Source of the DNA: Bombyx mori
Taxonomy: Eukaryota; Arthropoda; Insecta; Lepidoptera; Bombycidae
Direction: 5' to 3'
Length of the DNA stretch: 64,000 nucleotides
NCBI RefSeq assembly: GCF_030269925.1
Contig: NC_085133.1
Location: 9,134,001 to 9,198,000 of the forward strand
A model generated the notes under the pieces. The model searched no databases. It was given only the letters and a program-made list of their open reading frames with translations, and had not been told where the DNA came from. Both the position numbers and the translations under genes were made by a program. How positions within the stretch are numbered: position 1 is the first letter of the stretch; every line of letters begins with the position of its first letter. This document shows, piece by piece, positions 1-11,600 of the stretch.

Positions 1-187
1 ATCTGAGAGACTTTGCCAACACTAACTCTAACAAGAGCAGTCCTCCTATCTAAGCAATAAAAATTTTTTTATCATCATCACAAACAAACTATACTGGTCT
101 ACTGCTATAGCCTCTTTTAATACGCATCGTTGAGCTATCGAACCTCCAGCCGCGTTTTGAGTACGTCATTTGATGTATTGCCTATAA

Positions 188-561
188 GGGGCCATCCATA
201 AATTACGTCACACGAATTTTAGGACTTTTGAACCCCTCCCCCCGTCCTTGTCACAGGTTGTCACATTTTTATAAACCCCCCCTGATTTGACGTCACACAT
301 TTTTTCAATTTATGCTTGTAAGTTAACTTATAAATTGAATGACGTTGCATGAAAGATAGCGAGAATGCTAAATTATTGATAACTATAGTTCAAGTTCGTA
401 GATTTTTAAAGTTTTTTATTCACATCTAAACTTCGCGTTTTAATATTTTAAATTTTAACATGTGACGTCACAAAACTATTGAACCCCCATGCCCCTTGTC
501 ACACTATGTCACATTTCGGTGATACTCCCCCTCCTCATCAACGTGTGACGTGGACGACCCC
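188..561. mobile_element. Harbinger-like MITE with TAA duplication
   Basis: Terminal inverted repeats GGGGCCATCCATAAATTACG / (minus) GGGGTCGTCCACGTCACACG, flanked by TAA at 185-187 and 562-564. Several GTCACA/TGACGTCA motifs inside. No coding capacity. Confidence 0.65.
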
Positions 562-949
562 TAATCTCCACGTAGGCAGACGTGTCAGACAGATCGTAGG
601 GGCAAAGGTTATCACACCACTGATACTTGGTTTTAATTGTGCTTAATTTAGGCTGCGTTATGCCGGCCTCTATAGTCCGGTTCGTTGATCAGCAGGATGA
701 CTTCGGAAAAGGGGTGTTAGTACAAAGTAAATATATGTTAAATGAAACACTTTAAAAACTAGTGGACGCTGCTTTAGTTTTAATATCCCCCCCTATTCCT
801 ATTTACACACGTGACGTATAGACTTTAGAACCAAGCACAATTCAAAAATCAATATATTAATACGTGAAGCAAAAACTTTCTACCCATTTCCCACACTTAT
901 AGAGAATATAGAGAAGGAGTGCAGAATGCTAATATTTTATTTAAATTAA

Positions 950-1232
950 AAAAAAACACACACACACACACACACAAACACGCACACACGCACACGCACA
1001 CAAATAAATACTCTTTGTTTATTGTCAAATTTTTGTATTGCTTAGTCTGTGTGTCAAATTGAGAATAGGTTATTATAGTTTATCTTTAATATTATTTGTC
1101 TATAGTGTTGTCTTGGCGAAATCTGTGATTATAGAAGTAAAGTATTTGACAATAGAACCATGATAATGTTCAAAATTATAAATTCAATTAATTATAGTCG
1201 AATTTCGACTACTGCGGGACCACTAGTATTAT
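950..1232 (+). mobile_element. Helitron-like non-autonomous fragment with CA microsatellite
   Basis: A (CA)n tract (957-1000) is followed by sequence shared with 5040-5312 and 13266-13445 (GAAATCTGTGATTATAGAAG) and ends GGACCACTAGTA, with the CTAG-type Helitron 3' end. Three related copies support a mobile family. Confidence 0.45.
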
Positions 1233-1552
1233 TAATTTTTTTAACAAAACTTAATAAGATAAAAGACATTATGTAAGATAAAAGACAATTTGCTTACATA
1301 ATACGTTTATTATTCAATTGTAACTAACATAATACATATGTAGTAATTTTACTGTGAATATTAAAAACAATTACGTAATTACGTAAATAATTAGATTTGA
1401 TAATTGCGTTCATGAGATTAGATTGTAACTCAATGTTTGTAACGTTTTGTCTTTCGCAATTCCGTTAGAATACATTAAAGATAAAACGTTAATGATAATT
1501 AAAAATAATTCTAGTCTATTCTGGTGGCATCTGTTGGCCAATAGAAGAAACA

Positions 1553-1916
1553 TCACGTCCTTACGGATCCATCAGATCCAATAACCTTTGCATTAGACGC
1601 CTTCAGCTCTATCTAACACTAGCAGGCTTAGGGACCCCGGTAACCGTACGCGTCGAACTCGACAAAGAGTTCGACGTGCAACCTAACCCATGCATCAGCT
1701 CGCTGAGTTTCTCGCTGGATCTTCTCAGCGAGTCACGATTCCAACCGGTAGTAGATTCATTCGCGAAGCAGCTGCTCTTGAGTAGTTAGGTTTCCTTCGG
1801 AGGCGCTCGGGCAGTTGTTACCAAATCCCTCCCCTCCTGGCTGAGCCTTTGCTCGCTCACCTGTCCTGGTGAAACTGGAAAGGCCACCAGTAATCGTTCA
1901 ATCATATAAAAAAGGA
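1553..1916 (+). mobile_element. LINE-A 3' fragment
   Basis: Matches the last ~360 bp of the full-length LINE-A, from CACGTCCTTACGGATCC through the shared 3' UTR to GTTCAATCATATAAAA. 5'-truncated and mutated. Confidence 0.85.
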
Positions 1917-2507
1917 AGAAACATAGTGAAACTCGATGCGCCCTAACAATAAATCAAACACATTTCTTATGTTTACAGTCGCTCTTAGGAAATAACTTTG
2001 TATAAACGCTAATTTATTGTTGCAAACAACCAAACATGAAGTTATTCGTTGACCATTACTGCGGTAATGTGTTCCATCATTTCCATTTAGCATCGCGCGT
2101 AGGTAATTACGCGAATTTGCAAGAAAAAAATCGCCATTGTCAAATTATCTTGACATTATTACAATGCTGGGTATGTCATTAGGCAATTCCTTTTTTACAT
2201 TATTGTTGACGTAAGTGTTGATCGTAAATAGCATCGTAAAAATAACACTTAATTATTTATTTATTTGTATTATAAAACACGTTCTGTCATTTCAGTGTAT
2301 ACAATAAAGTATTTCTTTTGTTTCAGATAAAATGGATGAAAAAACGAAATTCGGTACAATGACTTAAGCGATAGCAAAAAAAAAAGAAAAAAAAAAAGAA
2401 CAGTTTCTCTTATTGATAAACGTATCTGTGATTTGTAACATTCAAACGATCTCTGAATTATTATTATTATTAAGAATTTTTTTCAAAAGTGTTAGTGTTC
2501 CATCGAA
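1917..2507. other. Region upstream of the ABCD gene
   Basis: AT-rich; no repeat recognised and no TATA box at a convincing distance. A possible intron acceptor (TTTGTTTCAG, 2317-2326) and a short ORF at 2332-2367 suggest a 5' leader exon, but the transcription start cannot be fixed. Confidence 0.3.
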
Positions 2508-2666
2508 ATGCCGGCCATTTTGTCGAAAATTCGCGAACAAGCAACGCGGGTGCAACCCTCGCTCGCACTCGGCGTGGGCGTAGGGGTGGCGCTAGCCGCG
2601 TGCGCCGTTTATTCAACAAGAGACAAGAAACAAGCCCCACCATGCAACAATAACAATAATTATAAG
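2508..2666 (+). CDS. Abcd1: ABCD exon 1 (residues 1-53)
   Basis: ATG at 2508 (context CGAAATG) opens 53 codons ending TAT AAG before donor GTAACA; phase 0 end. It encodes a basic N-terminus followed by a Val/Ala/Gly-rich hydrophobic stretch and a poly-Asn run (47-51). Family N-termini are poorly conserved, so identity comes mainly from phase and position. An upstream short ORF (ATG 2332, 11 codons) lies in the likely 5' leader. Confidence 0.8.
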
Positions 2667-5600
2667 GTAACAATCATTATTTTAACCATAACAGTCTTTT
2701 AACGTCCTCGATAGCGTAAAAGTTAACTCGAATTTGGATGCTTTTGGAACAGCGCCCCTAGTGGCAAACCTAGGCAAACGTTCCCATACAAACTCGAGTT
2801 AACTTTTACGCTATCGAGAACGTTAAAAAACTCGCACTAAGTACATAGACATGTTATGACCAATATAGACAATTGCTATATTTGTCCACTGTATTCACGC
2901 GCTAAACGTTGTTCGCATTAGGTTTATTTTGAAACTTAATATAAATATTCGATTTTCACTGTGGACAAACATTCGTGCGACAGACGAGCACGTAATTACG
3001 AATTCTCCCGATCCATTCCCGGTGCTTTTAGGTGCCTCAAGCACCGTTCTCGTCGAATCCGTCACTTTCGACGAAGAGTTCGGCGAGCAAATTAACCCTT
3101 AGACACAGCCCACTGAATTTCTCGCCGGATTTTCTCAGTGGGTCGCGATTCCGATCTGGTGTTAGATTTAGCGAAGCAGTGCTCTTGCTCGCTAGTGTTA
3201 GCAATGTCCTCAGATTAGAACCTCGTGAGCTCATCTACTCGCCCGGTTACGCTAGCATAACCCTCCATGTTACCAGTACTAGGTAACCAGACAAACTGGT
3301 TTATTTTCTCTGTGTCTCGGTGTCGTAATATATGTATATATAAGTTTGATAGATAAATTATTATTTAATGCAAAGCCCTCACAAAGACGCCACCATGCCT
3401 CCAACTGGACATTTGAGACACATAGTGGAACTCTTGAGTTGAACATTGAAGATGCCAATCACAATATGCCTACACGATACCACATATCGCAATTGAAAGA
3501 GGGTTTATCATATATATTTTTTTTTATGGAAGGAAGCGTTGCAATTGCATTGTAGCTAGCGACTGTAATTATTATTTCATAATCCATTGTGTTGTTGAAG
3601 TGCTCGTAAGCCGTGACTCAACAGACGGTGCAACAAAGACGGCCCTAATCAACGAATACGCTAAAAGGCTTTGTACATAAATGACATATCGTGTAGTAAA
3701 ACCGGACACGCAAAAAGATTATTGCTCAATAAGTATTGGTAAAAAAAAAAGTATAATCTATATATCTATATATATATATATATAAATGAATTGCTGTTCG
3801 TTAGTCTCGCTAAAACTCGAGAACGGCTGGACCAATTTGGCTAATTTCAGTCTTGAATTATTTGTGGAAGTCCAGAGAAGGTTTAAAAGGTTTAGATAAA
3901 TATGAAAATGCTCGGAATTAAATAAAAATAACAATTTTGTTTTTCTTTTGATCTGTCCCCCGTCGGTCTTTTATTTATTGATTGAGGCACTACGAAGTCT
4001 GCCGGGTCAGCTAGTTAGAGAATAAAATCACATACGGTATCCAAACTAGCATTCCCCGAGCTACGAAAAACAGACCTATACATATGTTTAAAGAAATGCA
4101 TATTGGACATCTAGACAATGTGCCAACAAACTTGTTAATCGCGAGAATGTTTGTCCGATGTGCAAATCGAACGCACGACCTTCGGCTTAGCAACCAGAGG
4201 CGCTAATTACTGTGCCGTCGAGGCAGTCAGTCAGTAGGAGGTCCAAACATCCTACATGTCACATATCAGTCATGCGTTCTGGTTTAGCGATGAGACAAAC
4301 ATACATTTGGTTCTTAAAACTTATGTTTCAAGGGGATGCATCATAAAAGAGCTAGTTCATTTAAGATGGCTTTTTATTTCCTACCTAAGCTAGACTTGAG
4401 AGGCTATGTCAGCGTAACCTAACAAGTAGCTCACGGGGCTCAAACCTGACGACGTTGCTAACACGAACCCTAGCAAGAGCAGTGCTTCGTAGAATCTACC
4501 GCCGCATCGGAAACGCGACCCATTGAGATGATCCGGCGAGAAACTCAATGGGCTGTGTCTGTAGGTTAATTTACTCGCCGAGCCCTTCGCCGCAAGCGAC
4601 GGATTCGACGAGAACGATGACCGGTGCTTGAGGTACCTAAAAGCACCGTTAGTGGATCGGGAGGATAGGGAATGTAAAATGGCCTCTGTGTTTTACTTTT
4701 ACGTAAATTTCACAATTTAGACCACACAATATTAAAGTGTTACAATATCTTGATCACAGATCTTGAAGAACGGTAATATTCACACGGAAGATAATGTCAA
4801 GACGAACGAAACTTGTGGGGGGAGGTGCGGGGCGGAGCAGTGCGCCCTCTGCAGGGGGGAAGTCGACACCGACAACAAACAGAATATCGTAAGTATGTTC
4901 GTTATTGTGTTCGCGAACTTCTACGCTATTTCTATTCGGATAAGAAGTCCACACAGAATCTTTAGAATATAGAGATAGAGAATTAAATTATGCATAAAAA
5001 ATACATTAAATCAATAATAATAATAATAAAACATTACACACACTACCATGTATTTGACACACACGCATGCATACTATTTGTTTATAATCAAACTATTCTT
5101 ATAGCCTAAAGTCTGTGATCAAATTGAGAATAGATTAAATATTGTTTGTCGTTATTAATAAAGTGTACTTTAGACAAATAGTCTTGGTGAAATCTGTGAT
5201 TATAGAAGTATAATAATCTTTGACAATAGAATCATAATAGTCTGCAACTAAACGACTGGATCGAATTGAATGAATTTTTACAGGACAGCGTGTGTCAGAT
5301 CCACTAGTGTATATGTATAATTCTTTTGTCCGTATGTATATTAGTGAAATCCTCAAACGGCCAGACCGACTGATGAATATTTTTTTGTGTGAAAAATTTT
5401 TTTTGTTTGGTCGTGTGAATTCTAGAATGAGTCAGATTCACAATTGAAACCAATAAAATATGCTCTTTTAATAATTTTAAAATTATTCAATATATGATAA
5501 TCACATATTTATCTACAGGCAAGTAGAACCTAAAGTACCTGAAGTATCCTTGTCCTGGTGAAACTGGAAAGGCCTCCGGGCCACCAGTAATCCTTCAATC

Positions 5601-8600
5601 ATAAAAAAAAAAACCTGAAGTAACAACGACAACTGTGCAGAGTTTGAACTGAATAGTACGAATTAACATAATAATATTTAAAAAATACATGTACAGGAAG
5701 AAAGGAGACACACACACAAAGAAACATTTTTGTTAATACAAAAACAATAGAAAGAGACAAAACATGGCGCGTAACTTAGAACGCTCCGTTTATAGAATCG
5801 CTGTATAACCACAATTTGACATGCGTTCTTACCGTCCTGAGCGTAAAGTTGAAAATCGCATAAACAACATAAAGAATCCCTAATAAAAAATCAATGAATG
5901 TCCTGACTAAAAACTTAAATGTACATCCTCTCGCTTCAGGAAGACGCCGACGAAACCCAATCAATCGAGGAGCACGTCCCGGGTCTCAACCTCGAATTCC
6001 TCAGGCAGCTGATCTCACTCGCGAGGATCATGGTCCCAGGGTTCAGGAGCCACGAAGTAGCTCTACTTACAGCTCATACTCTATGCTTATTTTCGAGGAC
6101 CTTTCTATCGATCTACGTCGCTTCCTTGGAAGGGTCCATTGGTGAGTACTACCATTGGTTTTGACAATGTTCCTTTAATAGTTTTATGGCGTGTTGTGAG
6201 ACCGCACAGATTGTTATCATCCTTCTGTCTTTTTCTATCACATAGCAATCACGCGATCCCTTTTAAAGGTGTAGACTTCAAACCCATATCTCAAAGTGGG
6301 GGGCGCTATGAACGTTGTGAAGTCTATCTTTGGTAACGTTTATTAAAACTGTCTATGTCTGTTTGTTCGTATCAGAACTTGGTCATACCACTGATTTCTG
6401 TGAAAGCTGCACCGATTTTACACGCAGACATTACCTTTTTTTATACTATACTAAGCGACCCGCCCTCGCTTCGCTTCGGAAACTGTAATTTATTATTGAT
6501 TTCTCTACTATTTAATGGATGTTATTATACATATAAACCTTCCTCTGCAATCACTATCTATTAAAAAAACCGCATCAAAATCCGTTGCGTAGTTTTAAAG
6601 ATTTAAGCATACATAGGGATATAGGGATAGAGAAAGCGACTTTGTTTTAAACTATGTAGTGAAAATGGGAGTAGGAGCGGGACCATTGACAGCCTATCTT
6701 GCTCGTTACTGCGTGGATTGTGACGTCATAAAACGTTCGGCACGTCCTATTGTGTTTGAGAATTACCGTCCCAGAAATAAAAAAATGCACGAATTTATGA
6801 AAGTGCATCATTGAAGATCCAAAACAGAGTTGATTCCTAGTGTATGAGTAATATGCGTCAGTTCTTTACCCACGAAACTATATTCCAGTGAAGCACATAG
6901 TCCAAAAAGACATGCGCAGTTTCTCGTCGTTGCTGATGCAGTGGTTCGGCATTGCCATACCGGCTACCTTCATCAACTCCATGATCAGATACCTCGAGAG
7001 TCGATTGGCCCTGGCCTTCAGAACCAGACTGGTCAATCACGCTTACGAGCTGTACTTTAAAAACCAGACCTACTATAGGGTCGCTAACTTGGACGCTAGG
7101 ATCGAAAACGCTGATCACAGGTGAGTTTAAGCTACATCCTTGTTTTGCCAGCATCCCCAATAAATTGCATTGATATTATTCTTGGCAGCTTTGGTTACCA
7201 TCATACTTTCTGTTTCCACGTCACTGTAAACTGACATTTCGTTCTAAAGCTCAGAACAGTTGGGGCAATTTAACACATTATACACTGGTGGCATCTGAGA
7301 TATTTAAAGACTGAGGGTCGGCATTGTATCGACCTCTTAAAACTTGGCATGATTCCCTTGTTAACACAATCAAAGAGTATGTGAAGAAAATATTTAAAAT
7401 TTTGTACATTTTCGTAAAAAAAAAAAAAAATAAGTTTGGTGTAATGATGGCAACAGAAGGTATATTTCTTAGCAAAGGAATCCCGCATTATCGTAGGACC
7501 GGCGTTTTTTTTATTGCCCTTAGGCAGACGAGCATATGGCCCACCGGATGGTGAGTGGTTACCGTCGCCCATGGACCTCAGCAATGCCAGGGGCAGAGCC
7601 TGACCGCTGTCCGAACTGTGTTAAACTTAAAATCCTAAATAATCAACGACTGGTTTGAAGCCATCCACATCACACGATCATTTTTAATATATTAACTTAA
7701 AACTTTGGTTTCATCTTTTTCAAAAAAAAATATATATCTAATATTAAAAAAAACAAACTAATATTTAAAAAAAAAGACATGCCCGCTGAGTTTCTTGCCA
7801 ATTCTTCTCAGGACGGAGGCTAGTTCTTGTGAATTGGCGGTAGTTCTTTTGACGTTCAACAAGTATGTACTTTCATTTATGTTGAATAATTTTCTTTTGA
7901 TTTGATTTGATTTTTTTTGTTTTTGAAACTGTAACGTTTATTTGTATGCTCCTCATCCAGGTTGACGGAAGATGTCTCCGTGTTCACGCAGTCCGTGGCG
8001 CATCTCTACAGTTCGCTCACAAAACCTTGCTTCGACTTGCTGCTGATTGTCCTCACTCTGGCTTCGTACTCCAACAAGATGAAAGGAAACATATTCATTG
8101 GTGGGTACCTATAAATAAGTAAGCAGTTTTTTTTTTTGCTTAGATGGGTCAACGCTCACAGCCCACCTGGTGTTAAGTCGTTACTGGAGCCCATAGACAT
8201 CTACAACGTAAATGCCGCCACCCATCTTGAGATATGAGTTCTAAGGTCTCAGTGTCTACGCGAGAAACTGTGGCTTTATTGTTTCTACTAGCGACCCGCC
8301 CTCGCTTCGCTTCGGAAACATTAAAACACAAATGAAATAAAAAAAAAAAAAAAAGTAGCCTATGTTCATCCGGGACAATGTCGACTTTTAATGGAAAAAT
8401 AATTTTTCAAATCGGTCCAGTAGTTTCGGAGCCTATTCGAAACAAACAAACAAACAAACAAATCTTTCCTCTTTATAATATTAGTATAGATACTAAAACC
8501 AATTGAATGCTTGCTACTTGCTTTAATTACAATTTACAATGGTTTAGTCGTGATAGTTCTGCGATGAATGTATGAAGAATGTGACCTTTCATCGAAAAGG

Positions 8601-11600
8601 AAGGATCTTGAGCCATAATGATTATTGTGAGGTATATTATGAATGTTGTTGAATGCTGTCAGCGGGACTTTTTGGCGGGAACGCGAGCAGTGAAGTTGTG
8701 TGATTTGTTTTATTTTGTCTATTTAGTGTTTCTTCAGGTTTAGATGTGTAATAACGGTGGTTTATTAACTGTTTAATATCTGTGAAAGTGCACAAATGTG
8801 GGAAAATGAAACAAAGCTGCTGGACGTAACTTGTCGGGTTCCTCCAAAAAGTCCACTGAAAAAATCTCAGTAAATGACCACCATTTTACTGCGATTATAT
8901 TTCATCCCATATCATTTAATTTCATTAAATTTCATCCCAGTTGATTAATGTCTCATTAATCATCTTCATTTCATTTCACTCCATATTATCATTTTTCATA
9001 AAATTAAGAATATAAAGTAAAATAAGACATGACTTAAAGGTCTTAGTTACCAGGTCATAAAATCTCTAAAAAAAAAAAAAAATGCTGTCAGCGCGCGGTG
9101 CCGGTAGTAGTAAATGTTTTGGTATGACGTTTTGGCTAGCTTGCTGTGCTAAACGAGTCAGGCGCCGCGACACTCAGTATAGTTATAATACGCTAAGTCC
9201 ACCGCTGGATCATAAAGCGTACAACATATTACTACTAATTTTTACTGGTCGTAGGACCTCTTGTGAGTCCGCACGGGTGGGTACCACCACCCCGCCTGTT
9301 TCTGCCGTAAAGCAGTAATGCTTTGCAGTAATGTTATAATTATACTGAGACCTAGAACTTTGTTTGGGTGTTTTGTTAACATGTAATCACAATTAATATG
9401 ATTAAAAACTCTATTCTACACTTTTATATGTTATCGTGAGTCAAGAAAGGGCATGGCGATTCAGAAGCTATTGCTCAATATTGATTATTTGTTATTTGAA
9501 TACATTTTCACTTCAAGGTCCCGGGATAGCAACGGTGGTGATATGCGCGACCGGACAAGTCCTTCGTATGCTCAGTCCGAGGTTCGGTGCTTTGGCCGGG
9601 GAGGAGGCGAGGATGCGCGCTAACCTGCGCCATGTCCACGCCAGTCTCATCGCGCACGCTGAAGAAGTCGCCTTCTACGGAGGGCATAAGGTAGGTTTTC
9701 CTTTCACAGGCTGGTCGTCATCCATGATTCTGTGCTCCTTGGACTAACAATTTATTTTTTATTTATTGCTTAGATGGGTGGACGAGCTCACAGCCCACCT
9801 GATGTTAAGTGGTTACTGGAGCCCATAGACATCTACAACGTAAATACCGCCACCCACCTTGAAATATAAGTTCTAAGGTCTCAAGTACAGTTACAACGGC
9901 TGTCCCGCCCTTCAAACCGAAACGTATTACTGCTTCACGGCAGAAATAGGCAGGGTGGTGGTACCTACCCATGCGAACTCACAAGAGGTCCTACCGCCAG
10001 TGAAAACAAGCACAATTTATCCGCCAGGTGGAACTAGGACAGCTGCAGTCCGCGTACAAACAGCTGGTCGCGCAAATGACTTCGGTGTTCAACAAGAAAC
10101 TGTGGTACGTGATGCTGGAGCAATTCTGCATGAAGTATCTGTGGTCCGGCACCGGAATGGTCATGCTGGCGCTGCCCATACTCACGGGGACTAAGGAAGG
10201 TACGTTTGTATTAGGGTTGTTGCTCCCGAGTTAACTTAATCATCGAATCTGACTGATTAATTAATTACGAATAAGCCGAATTTATTATTTTTTATTGGCA
10301 TTGTTACGCCGGTAAGAGCAACGCCATCTGTCGTCGAATAGCAGCGTGTGCATCGCATCAAACAGAATACTTTAAAGGTCTCGTGCCAGTATCATTAACT
10401 CTCACATTCAGATATATCCGAATCGGAGAGTGAAGAATCAATTTTAAAAAATTGATTAATCGTTATCGATTTTTTCCAACACTGATGACGTCACATAATA
10501 TCTTATGCACGATCAATCTCAAACTGTCAACAGGACTGACTTAAGCTCCCTCTTTAAATAAACAGAGGCAAATCAAACTCAGTCACTTGGATTTAAACTA
10601 GGATTCCTTGTGCCACGGGAACTAGACAAAACACTGGCACAAGTTTAAATTTATACATAAATAGATATTAAACGCAGTCAAGTGATTGTTACAGGAGCAT
10701 TTGGGCTCACTGAAGTTGGCCCCCTTTTTTTTGATTTTCGGATTTTTTTTATTTTTAATTATTTGTTCGTCGTTTGTTCGTTAATATACGAATGTAAAAA
10801 TTGTTTGTTCGTCTTTTATTTATTTATAATTAATTAAACAAATGATTACCCTTAAGTTGGCCCCCCTTACTAGATAGCTTTATTTTTATCGCTCAGATGA
10901 ATTAATTTTGTAATAATCAATTATCGTTTGTTCGACGACTATTGGTGATTGTTCGATCATAAAAACAATTAAATTCCCAATTATTAATTATTTTATATCT
11001 AATAAGCAAATCATCACCTCAGCCTACATTGCGCATGCGCCGGTTTTGTCAGTCAGCTGGCAATGGCCGTATTTACTAGCGTTTTGTTAACAAGTTGATC
11101 ATTGTATTTATTTTAATAAAAATGTTTAATTGTTTGCTTTTCCAGGAGGTGAAAGCAACAGCATCAGCGCGAGAACAGAATACATGACCACGTCCAGGAA
11201 CCTGCTGAATTCGGCTGCGGACGCCATCGAGAGGCTCATGTCCAGTTATAAGGTACGAGCTAATTTTTCATTGTCACCATCCCCCACGGCCAAGCAATTG
11301 ATGATACACCGCCGAGGCAGTAAAACAAACTTAACAGTAAAACAAACTCGAACCAGACTGGTCAATCACGCTTATGAGTTGTATTTAAAAAACCAGACTT
11401 ACTATAGGGTCGCTAACTTGGACGCTAGGATCGAAATGCTAATCACAGGTAACTCTGCGCTAGACCCTTGTTTTGCCAGCATACCTAATAAATTGCATTA
11501 GTATTATTCTTGGCAACTTTGTTTACCATCATACTCTCTGTCTCCACTTTTTATTGCTTAGATGGGTGGACGAGCTCACGATCCACCTGATGTTAAGTGG

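Noticed and set aside
957..1000. CA repeat as a CRISPR-like or tandem array
   Set aside because: Simple dinucleotide microsatellite inside a mobile-element fragment; no spacer structure.
3346..3555. 69-codon ORF in ABCD intron 1 as an extra exon
   Set aside because: No good acceptor/donor pair in the right phase and no family similarity; exons 1 and 2 already join in phase.
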